Shown: in pieces, positions 7,565 through 12,820 of the stretch | Layout of the letters: each line of letters opens with the position of its first letter | How positions within the stretch are numbered: the stretch's first letter is position 1 | From: Campylobacteraceae bacterium | GTDB lineage: Bacteria > Campylobacterota > Campylobacteria > Campylobacterales > Sulfurovaceae | Length of the DNA: 12,820 nucleotides | Direction: 5' to 3' | Assembly (NCBI GenBank): GCA_027063325.1 | Contig: JAMOSA010000142.1 | Location: 1-12,820 of the forward strand | Position numbers and translations under genes: made by a program | The notes under the pieces: model-generated | Databases searched by the model: none | The model's input: the letters and a program-made list of their open reading frames with translations, nothing else | Told to the model about the DNA's origin: nothing

Positions 7565-8122
7565 CTACTTTATTATATGTTTAATTACTCTATTCCAAAT
7601 ATCTATAATCACTCTGTTTAATCTTTCAAAGTAACTGCTTAGCAGTTTTATAACAGTTACAGATATAACAGCTACTGCAAATGAACCTAATATGTCAAAT
7701 GGATAATGAACTCCGCTATATACTCTACCTACTGCACACCAAATTGCAAGTACTGTAGTCACAACTCCCAAAACTCTTGTAGATTTAAAAGCAAGAAACA
7801 TAAAGGCAATAGATAATACAAATGTAGTATGATCTGAAGGAAATGAGTTTTCTGCCTTGTGTTTTAGTAGTGTAACACCCAAATTATCCATAAATGGTCT
7901 TGGATGGGTATAAAAAACTCCTATTACAAAATTGATTAATATACCCAAGGTTGCACTATATCCACTATAGAGTGCTTCACTCTTTTTATCCTTAAACCAT
8001 AAATATACAAGAATAAGCATAAATATATAAGGCATTGCCTTTGCACCAAATATCATAAAAGCATCTAATATTTGACTTTTGTTGGCAAATGAGTTGATAT
8101 ATAAAAATAGTGATTGATTCAC
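7565..8122 (-). CDS. PAP2-superfamily phosphatase, BcrC-like undecaprenyl-diphosphatase
   Basis: A 185-residue membrane protein with about five to six helices and the PAP2 phosphatase signature in three blocks: HPRPF at 73-77, FPSDH at 94-98 (H98 the likely acid) and GRVYSGVHYPFD at 132-143 (H139 the likely nucleophile, D143 supporting it). The lysine that opens block one in many PAP2 enzymes (K-x6-RP) is absent (G68), but this is also so in the BcrC/YwoA type, as I remember its sequence, and the N-terminal LDAFMIFGAK and PSDHTT blocks resemble that type too. BcrC enzymes dephosphorylate undecaprenyl diphosphate on the outer face of the membrane, recycling the lipid carrier for peptidoglycan. 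Substrate is inferred; another lipid phosphatase remains possible. The GTG start overlaps the miaB stop codon by four bases (GTGA), so it is last in the HP0268-like - miaB operon. Confidence 0.85.
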   Translation of the reverse strand: MNQSLFLYINSFANKSQILDAFMIFGAKAMPYIFMLILVYLWFKDKKSEALYSGYSATLGILINFVIGVFYTHPRPFMDNLGVTLLKHKAENSFPSDHTTFVLSIAFMFLAFKSTRVLGVVTTVLAIWCAVGRVYSGVHYPFDILGSFAVAVISVTVIKLLSSYFERLNRVIIDIWNRVIKHIIK

Positions 8123-9435
8123 TGCCTAACAACCTTTCCAAAAAGAGTAGTCAATGAGGCTCTATCTATATCTACATCTACAATTTTACCAAGCAACTCT
8201 TCACTACCATCAACTAGTACAAGTCTGCCATTATCTGTACGACCTGCTACTTTGTTGCCACTTTTTAACTCTTCAAAATATACAGATACTCTCTTGCCTA
8301 CCTGAGATTGCATACTCTGCTCTTGTATCTCTTTGTGAATAGATTGAAGCTCTATAAGTCTGCGTGAAGCTACTTCAGATGGTACCTGATTGCTATACTC
8401 AGCTGCTTGGGTATGAGGTCTTGGAGAGTATTTAAATGAGAATAGTTGCTCAAATTTTACCTTTTTTAATACATCTATTGTATCTTCAAAATCCTCTTCA
8501 CTCTCACCTGGAAAACCTACTATAATATCAGTAGATATTACTACATTTGGTACCATCTGGCGAATCTTTTGGCACCTATTTAAAAACCACTCTTTAGTAT
8601 AACCTCTTTTCATTCTCTTTAGCAGATTGGTTGAACCACTCTGTAAAGGTACATGAATTTGTGGACATATTTTTGGATTAGTAGCAAACTCTTGCAAAAA
8701 TTCATCATCCATATGCAGAGGATGAGGAGAAGCAAATCTAATCCTCTCTAACCCTTCAACTTCAGATACCAATCTCAAAAGATCTGTAAAGCTACTGGCT
8801 TTGTCACTACCTGCAGTAAATCTTTTGGCATAATTATTTACATTTTGTCCCAAGAGCATTACCTCTTTGGCTCCACCTTCAACTGCTCTTCTTATCTCTT
8901 GTATAATCAAATCACTGGGTATAGAGATCTCTTCACCTCTTGTTGCTGGTACTATACAAAAAGTACACTGTTTATCACAACCTATTGATATATTAACAAG
9001 TGCTTTGTATGGATTTGAGCGATAATCTGTAAATTCATATAGTGTCTCATCATGCTCAGTTGATATTTCAACAGCATGTTTTTTATCTACAACTTCACTG
9101 ATTTTAGATACATTTCTAGCCCCCAGTACAAAATCTACTGCCGGAACTCTTTTTATAATCTCTTCTCCAAGATGACTTGCAGTACAACCGGTTACTCCAA
9201 TTTTTGCACCCTTTTTACCTCTTTTTTGGAATACTCCAATCTCTGAAAAGAGTTTGGCAACCGGCTTTTCTCTAACAGAACATGTATTTATCAAAATCAA
9301 ATCTGCATCTTCAAGATTTTGAGTCAATTCATAATCTTTTTTGTTTGACAGTTCTGCAATGATATGCTCACTGTCTCTTACATTCATTGCACAGCCAAGT
9401 GTCTCTATATATAACTTCTTTTTCATACTGCTCAC
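8119..9435 (-). CDS. miaB: tRNA-2-methylthio-N6-dimethylallyladenosine synthase (MiaB)
   Basis: Radical-SAM methylthiotransferase that adds a methylthio group to i6A37 of tRNAs reading UNN codons. The 438-residue length is normal. The N-terminal domain has the three cysteines for the auxiliary 4Fe-4S cluster: C15 in ETLGCAMN, C52 in INTCSVREK and C84 in GVTGCTA. The radical-SAM cluster motif is C153-x3-C157-x2-C160 (SIGCDKQCTFC), followed by VPATRG. SPHPLHMDDE, HVPLQSGS and MKRGYT are conserved MiaB blocks. A TRAM RNA-binding domain occupies about 375-438. The start is GTG at 9435, overlapping the upstream stop codon as GTGA; an in-frame ATG three codons later (9426) is a possible alternative. 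The PAP2 gene overlaps its end in the same way. Domain content, cysteines and the SVREKP signature separate MiaB from MtaB and RimO. Confidence 0.97.
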   Translation of the reverse strand: MSSMKKKLYIETLGCAMNVRDSEHIIAELSNKKDYELTQNLEDADLILINTCSVREKPVAKLFSEIGVFQKRGKKGAKIGVTGCTASHLGEEIIKRVPAVDFVLGARNVSKISEVVDKKHAVEISTEHDETLYEFTDYRSNPYKALVNISIGCDKQCTFCIVPATRGEEISIPSDLIIQEIRRAVEGGAKEVMLLGQNVNNYAKRFTAGSDKASSFTDLLRLVSEVEGLERIRFASPHPLHMDDEFLQEFATNPKICPQIHVPLQSGSTNLLKRMKRGYTKEWFLNRCQKIRQMVPNVVISTDIIVGFPGESEEDFEDTIDVLKKVKFEQLFSFKYSPRPHTQAAEYSNQVPSEVASRRLIELQSIHKEIQEQSMQSQVGKRVSVYFEELKSGNKVAGRTDNGRLVLVDGSEELLGKIVDVDIDRASLTTLFGKVVRQ

Positions 9436-9671
9436 TGTATTATATGTACTTCATATATATATTCATCTTCATTGAGTCCATATTTAACTTCACGCATATA
9501 TATACTGTAGCCCTTCTCCTCAAAATACTCTATCAATGCTTTTAGATCCTTGTGACTGTTTTCTCTGTCAAAATAGAATATTGATTTTTGGGGAAGCATC
9601 TCTTCTATCTTTTCCAACTCAATTGTTTTTGGCTTTGACTTTATTCCTGTTCGTGCAAGTTTTAGTTTCAT
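9432..9671 (-). CDS. HP0268-like small protein (possible nuclease)
   Basis: A 79-residue protein with no signal peptide or membrane helix. It starts MKLKLARTGIKSKPKTIEL and has LPQKSIFYFDRENSHKDL in the middle and IEYFEEKGYSIYMREVKYG toward the end, an alternating strand-helix pattern that suggests a small alpha/beta fold. By length, start sequence and position next to miaB it resembles H. pylori HP0268, reported as a nicking endonuclease and purine-specific RNase; C. jejuni has, as I recall, a similar small gene between miaB and nusA. The nuclease role is transferred from that family by memory and is not proven here. The ATG has AAAGGA eight bases upstream. It is the first gene of the operon with miaB and the PAP2 gene, and miaB overlaps it by four bases, implying coupled translation. 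Confidence 0.75.
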   Translation of the reverse strand: MKLKLARTGIKSKPKTIELEKIEEMLPQKSIFYFDRENSHKDLKALIEYFEEKGYSIYMREVKYGLNEDEYIYEVHIIQ

Positions 9672-9721
9672 ACTATATATCCTTTAGGTCTTACTTACCA
9701 CTTACTTCACATATCCGATAA

Positions 9722-9794
9722 TCTATCTCATACTCGATAGAGAAGAATTGGGATTGATTATACTTAATTTTCTGTAAAGGTACAATGAGATAGA
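9722..9794. repeat. Perfect 10-bp inverted repeat flanking the HP0268-like/miaB promoter
   Basis: TCTATCTCAT at 9722-9731 and ATGAGATAGA at 9785-9794 are exact reverse complements, 53 bases apart. The left arm also pairs with GATAGA at 9736-9741, and a fourth copy, TCTATCT, lies at 9843-9849 near the likely nusA -10. The arms bracket the -10 and -35 region of the minus-strand promoter. A regulator binding at both arms, or an RNA hairpin choice in the leader, would explain this; chance in AT-rich DNA cannot be excluded. Confidence 0.4.
9757..9785 (-). promoter_or_regulatory. Candidate promoter for the HP0268-like - miaB - PAP2 operon
   Basis: On the minus strand a perfect TATAAT (9762-9757) sits in the context TTAAGTATAATC, close to the extended -10 seen in Campylobacter and Helicobacter promoters. 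A partial -35, TTGTAC (9785-9780), lies 17 bases upstream. The leader before the ATG at 9671 would be about 80 bases. Confidence 0.5.
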
Positions 9795-9814
9795 ATTTGT
9801 TACTTCAAAAAAAT

Positions 9815-9843
9815 TTGAAATCCACACAAAATGTAACTATTGT
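9815..9843 (+). promoter_or_regulatory. Candidate promoter for the nusA operon
   Basis: TTGAAA at 9815-9820 and TATTGT at 9838-9843 are 17 bases apart, giving a leader of about 50 bases before the nusA ATG. An alternative is TGTTATCTT at 9862-9870 as an extended -10. Neither is strong, so the position is uncertain. Confidence 0.3.
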
Positions 9844-9901
9844 CTATCTTACTTGAATATATGTTATCTTCAAAGGTGGAACACGAGAGGAATTATAGAT
9901 T

Positions 9902-11035
9902 ATGGAAAAAATACTCAATATCATAGAGGCTATGGCACATGAGAAGAATATATCATTTGACAATGCTATAGAGGCGTTTAAAGAGGCTGTTATCAATACA
10001 GCAAAGAGACTTGACTGTCAAGATTGTATATATGAAGTAATTGTAGAAAGAGATACTCAAAAATACTCAATATTCAAAGTTGTAACAGTAGTCAAAGACA
10101 GTGATCCAAAAGCTAAGAGTGAGCCACAAAAGTATATAACTATAAATGAAGCAAAAGAGTATGATGAAGATATAGAAGAGGGTGATCAGATAAGAACAGA
10201 ATTTCACTTGGAGGATTTTGGCAGAACTGCAGCCAGTAACCTATTTAGAGAGCTTGAATATCATATTCAAAGACGAATAGAACAAGATCTGTTTGAAAAG
10301 TACAAAGCCAAAGTCGGCTCTATTATGATAGGTACAGTAAGCAGAGTTGACAGTAATGAAAATACATATGTAGAGATTGGTGAACTCAAGGGAATACTAA
10401 GCCAACGAAACAGAATCAAAGGTGAAAAGTTTAAAACAGGTGATACAATAAAAGCTCTGCTTAGATATGTATCAATAGATCCAAAATATGGTTTACATCT
10501 TGAGCTTACCAGAACTTCACCAAAGATGTTAGAAGAGCTTATGAAAAGAGAGGTTCCAGAGATTCAAGATGGCTCGGTAGAGATAATATCTTCTGCCAGA
10601 ATCCCGGGAGAGAGAGCCAAAGTAGCACTAAAAACTGATAGAGCAGATATTGACCCAATTGGTGCTGCTGTTGGTCAAAAGGGTGTTAGAATAAATGCTG
10701 TAAGCAAAGAGTTGTGTAATGAGAATATTGATTGTATAGAGTACTCATCAATTCCTGAAATCTATGTAACTAGAGCCTTATCACCTGCTGTTGTTCAGAG
10801 TGTAAAGATAGAAAACAATAATACCAGTGAACAAAAAGCCATAGTCAGCATTACAGCAGACCAAAAAGCCAAAGCTATAGGAAAAAGTGGTATCAATATA
10901 AGACTCGCTTCCATGCTTACAAAATACCAAATAGAGCTAAAAGAGGTTGAGGGTGTAGTTGAGAGAACTCCAAACCAAACCCAATCAGAAGAAAAAAGTC
11001 ATGATATATCAGCATTGGAGAATCTGTTTAAGTAG
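9902..11035 (+). CDS. nusA: Transcription termination/antitermination factor NusA
   Basis: NusA binds RNA polymerase and nascent RNA, and controls pausing, termination and rRNA antitermination. The 377-residue protein has the N-terminal polymerase-binding domain (about 1-130, beginning MEKILNIIEAMAHEKNIS), an S1 domain (about 138-205, GTVSRVDSNENTYVEIG), KH1 with G258-Q-K-G261 in VGQKGVRI, and KH2 with G327-K-S-G330 in AIGKSGINIRLAS. It then ends after a short polar tail; the C-terminal acidic repeats of E. coli NusA are absent, as in other Campylobacterota. The ATG has AGAGG upstream. It is divergent from the HP0268-like - miaB operon and leads a cluster with the CopD-like gene (8-base gap), maf and bioF. 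The usual rimP-infB neighbours are missing here. Confidence 0.97.
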   Translation: MEKILNIIEAMAHEKNISFDNAIEAFKEAVINTAKRLDCQDCIYEVIVERDTQKYSIFKVVTVVKDSDPKAKSEPQKYITINEAKEYDEDIEEGDQIRTEFHLEDFGRTAASNLFRELEYHIQRRIEQDLFEKYKAKVGSIMIGTVSRVDSNENTYVEIGELKGILSQRNRIKGEKFKTGDTIKALLRYVSIDPKYGLHLELTRTSPKMLEELMKREVPEIQDGSVEIISSARIPGERAKVALKTDRADIDPIGAAVGQKGVRINAVSKELCNENIDCIEYSSIPEIYVTRALSPAVVQSVKIENNNTSEQKAIVSITADQKAKAIGKSGINIRLASMLTKYQIELKEVEGVVERTPNQTQSEEKSHDISALENLFK

Positions 11036-11043
11036 GAGAGAGT

Positions 11044-11523
11044 ATGAGTCAACTATTTGGTGATTATGCACATATTATAATATTTTTGCATGTTTTGGGT
11101 GCATTTGTCTGGGTAGGCGGTATGATAGCTATAAGAGTAGCAGTTCACCCCTCTTTACAGGAGATAGAAGATGTACCAACTAAACTAGGTACTACTTTAA
11201 AAATTACCGGAAGATTGTTTAATCTGGTTATGCCCTTTATTGGTATAATCTTGATTACTGCATTAATTATGGCAATAGCACTAGATGGTCACCACAACTC
11301 CCTAAAGGGTATATTTATCTCAAAAGAGATTATTTGGAGTATAATGACACTCAATTACATATATATGTATATCAGAAGAGCCAAAGCATACAGAGCATTT
11401 TTAGATGGTGATTTCAAAAGAGCAAAATCACTGGTAAAGTATATACCAAATATACTACTACCTATAAATATAGCACTTGGCACTATAGCTTTATGGCTTG
11501 GAATATCTCTTAGAGGATACTGA
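11044..11523 (+). CDS. Small four-helix CopD-like integral membrane protein, second copy type
   Basis: A 159-residue protein with four membrane helices at about 8-34, 58-80, 95-112 and 134-156. Helix one contains H10 and H16 with W23-x-G25-G26, matching the H-x3-A-x2-W-x-G-G pattern of the protein at 440-901 (there H13 and W20). The rest is divergent: helix three here has no histidine, while a His pair H83-H84 lies in the loop after helix two. It belongs to the broad CopD / DUF-type membrane family; heme or copper binding is possible but not shown. The Shine-Dalgarno AGGAG (11034-11038) overlaps the nusA stop codon, five bases before the ATG, so translation is probably coupled to nusA. maf follows after two bases. 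No function is known to me for this gene in this position. Confidence 0.75.
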   Translation: MSQLFGDYAHIIIFLHVLGAFVWVGGMIAIRVAVHPSLQEIEDVPTKLGTTLKITGRLFNLVMPFIGIILITALIMAIALDGHHNSLKGIFISKEIIWSIMTLNYIYMYIRRAKAYRAFLDGDFKRAKSLVKYIPNILLPINIALGTIALWLGISLRGY

Positions 11524-11525
11524 CA

Positions 11526-12074
11526 GTGATAAGATTAGCTTCATCTTCACAAACAAGAGCAAAACTTTTGGATAGATTTGGTATAGAGTATATACAATCT
11601 TCTGTAAATTTTGACGAAGAGTCAATACAAAGCAATAGTGCAAGAGAGTTTGTATATCAAGCCTCAAAAGGTAAACTTGAGACAGCTATCAAAAAGTATG
11701 GCTTGGATACTCCAATACTTACAGCAGATACTGTAATAGCTACAAGTGATGACGAAATACTGCGTAAAGCATACACTATAGATGAAGCAAGAGAGATACT
11801 AAAAAAGCAAAGTGGCAATACTATATCAATAGTCTCAGCTATTCATCTAAAAAGTAACAAACTTATGTTTATAGATCTATCTGCAACTCACTATAAATTT
11901 GCAAAGTTTGATGAAAATGACTTGCAAGAGTATCTAAAAAGTGGCAAGTGGAGAGGAAAAGCCGGAGCCTGTATGGTAGAGGGATTTTGCAAAAAATATA
12001 TACTAAAGGTTGATGGCTTGGAATCTACTGCTATGGGCTTACAAGTAGAAAAGATTCTACCGTGGATAGATTAA
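11526..12074 (+). CDS. maf: Maf-family nucleotide pyrophosphatase
   Basis: Maf enzymes hydrolyse non-canonical or canonical nucleoside triphosphates to monophosphates, and were first named for septum effects. The 182-residue length fits. LASSSQTRAKLL at 4-15 is the phosphate-binding start with R11; D30-E31-E32, K50 and the catalytic T-A-D68-T follow. The usual GKP is reduced to R80-K81-A82, keeping the lysine. The C-terminal block reads KAGACMVEGF and GLESTAMGL in place of the common YxIQG and NVxGLP; I recall the same divergent form in C. jejuni Maf, so it looks clade-typical rather than degenerate. The GTG start at 11526 has AGAGGA eight bases upstream, inside the end of the CopD-like gene, and lies two bases after its stop codon. 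bioF overlaps the end. Whether it acts on m7GTP, dTTP or UTP cannot be told. Confidence 0.92.
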   Translation: MIRLASSSQTRAKLLDRFGIEYIQSSVNFDEESIQSNSAREFVYQASKGKLETAIKKYGLDTPILTADTVIATSDDEILRKAYTIDEAREILKKQSGNTISIVSAIHLKSNKLMFIDLSATHYKFAKFDENDLQEYLKSGKWRGKAGACMVEGFCKKYILKVDGLESTAMGLQVEKILPWID

Positions 12075-12820
12075 AACCATATAACAAAGAGTTGTCCGCT
12101 TTGCAAAAGAGTGGCAGATTTAGATACAGAGTCATATATAATGAAAATTTAGATGACTTTGCCTCAAATGACTATTTGGGATTAGCCGAAGATAAAAATA
12201 GACTACATAGAGCCATTGAGAGAGTATCAAAATACTCTGCCCATGCACCAAAAGCCAGTATGTTGGTCAATGGATACCACCCCATTCATGAAGATTTTGA
12301 GATAGCAGTAGCCAAAATAAATGGCTTTGAAGATGCTATTATGGTAGGTAGCGGATATTTGGCAAATATCGCTTTAATTGAGTCACTTGTACGCAAAAAC
12401 GATACACTTATTATAGATGAAGAGTATCACGCCAGTGGTATTATGGCTTCAAATTTGGTAAAAGGTAGAGTTGTTACATTTAGACATAATGATGCAGAAG
12501 ATCTATTATACAAGATACAACAGTATAGATCAAATAGAGTAATAGTAGCAGTAGAGGGTATCTACTCTATGAGTGGCGATATATTAAATAGAGATATATT
12601 CAAAGTAGTTGAAGAGGAAGAGACTATACTGATAGTAGATGAAGCACACAGTTCTGGAACTTTGGGCAAGATGCTACTTGGAGTATTTGACTATTATGAT
12701 ATAAAACCTGCTCCAAATCATATAAAGATGGGGACTTTGGGCAAAGCTTATGGTAGCTATGGTGCATATATATGTGCATCATTTCATATAATAGAGTATC
12801 TGCAAAACAGAGGAAAACCA
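12062..12820 (+). CDS. bioF: BioF-type alpha-oxoamine synthase (8-amino-7-oxononanoate synthase), N-terminal 253 codons
   Basis: PLP-dependent enzyme of the alpha-oxoamine synthase family; BioF condenses alanine with pimeloyl-CoA or -ACP in biotin synthesis. Visible: FASNDYLGL at 33-41, VGSGYLAN around 97-104, DEEYHASG with the PLP-stacking H123, DEAHSSG with D193 (pyridine nitrogen) and H196, and the PLP lysine K228 in TLGKAYGSYGAY. The gene runs off the right edge. I start it at GTG 12062 because the reading frame begins MDRLKPYNKELSALQKSGRFRYR, typical for the family, and no ATG in frame exists before the conserved core; this start overlaps maf by 13 bases and has only a weak ribosome binding site. 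Related 2-amino-3-ketobutyrate CoA ligase (Kbl) is the main alternative; the S-x-GAY sequence after the lysine favours BioF, but other biotin genes are not in view. Confidence 0.85.
   Translation, partial: MDRLKPYNKELSALQKSGRFRYRVIYNENLDDFASNDYLGLAEDKNRLHRAIERVSKYSAHAPKASMLVNGYHPIHEDFEIAVAKINGFEDAIMVGSGYLANIALIESLVRKNDTLIIDEEYHASGIMASNLVKGRVVTFRHNDAEDLLYKIQQYRSNRVIVAVEGIYSMSGDILNRDIFKVVEEEETILIVDEAHSSGTLGKMLLGVFDYYDIKPAPNHIKMGTLGKAYGSYGAYICASFHIIEYLQNRGKP

Larger units (their letters stand above)
9672..9901. other. Divergent intergenic region between the HP0268-like gene and nusA
   Basis: 230 bp without a gene. It contains candidate promoters for both directions, a perfect 10-bp inverted repeat (listed separately), two further partial copies of the same TCTATC/GATAGA motif, and the nusA ribosome binding site (AGAGG at 9886-9890, spaced 11 bases from the ATG, which is slightly long). 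Confidence 0.6.

Noticed and set aside
7767..7922. The missing lysine in the first phosphatase block of the PAP2 protein as a sign of inactivity.
   Set aside because: BcrC-type enzymes also lack it as I remember them, and the arginine, both histidines and the aspartate are kept.
1..12820. CRISPR arrays, transposons, phage genes, tRNA or rRNA genes, toxin-antitoxin or defence islands.
   Set aside because: No spaced direct repeats, transposase or integrase motifs, terminal repeats, tRNA-like cloverleafs or defence domains were seen; genes are continuous housekeeping genes of similar base composition.

Overview
This window is ordinary chromosomal DNA from an AT-rich member of the Campylobacterota (the former epsilonproteobacteria), probably a Sulfurimonas/Sulfurovum-like or related organism rather than a well-known pathogen. 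The evidence is the strong A+T bias with ATA, AGA and AAA codons, several clade-typical protein forms (a short NusA, a Maf with the divergent GCxMxEGF-type C-terminal half, an HP0268-type small protein), and the gene order miaB - HP0268-like - (divergent) nusA. As far as I recall, Campylobacter jejuni has the same order and Helicobacter pylori has HP0268 next to miaB. The genus is inference.

Layout: (1) 1-3672, minus strand: prs (PRPP synthetase) > lepA (elongation factor 4) > a small four-helix CopD-like membrane protein > the first 128 codons of a secreted M16 zinc protease. The first three genes are 11-12 bp apart and look like one operon; the protease has a 55-bp gap containing a plausible promoter and a dyad. 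(2) 3673-3953: AT-rich divergent promoter region. (3) 3954-7421, plus strand: ftsK and holA, with the holA ATG directly after the ftsK stop codon. (4) 7422-7564: short convergent intergenic stretch with an AT-rich 7-bp hairpin. (5) 7565-9671, minus strand: HP0268-like small protein > miaB > BcrC-like PAP2 phosphatase, joined by two consecutive GTGA stop/start overlaps. (6) 9672-9901: divergent promoter region with a perfect 10-bp inverted repeat flanking the minus-strand promoter. (7) 9902-12820, plus strand: nusA > a second CopD-like four-helix membrane protein > maf > the first 253 codons of a BioF-type alpha-oxoamine synthase; spacing is tight or overlapping throughout.

Functionally the window is housekeeping: nucleotide precursor supply (prs), translation and tRNA modification (lepA, miaB), transcription elongation (nusA), chromosome segregation and replication (ftsK, holA), envelope lipid carrier recycling (PAP2), nucleotide sanitation (maf) and cofactor synthesis (bioF). 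The least understood genes are the two CopD-like membrane proteins and the HP0268-like protein. I see no mobile element, CRISPR array, phage gene, toxin-antitoxin pair, rRNA or tRNA, and no convincing new multi-gene system. GTG initiation is frequent: seven of the twelve genes start with GTG as I call them.
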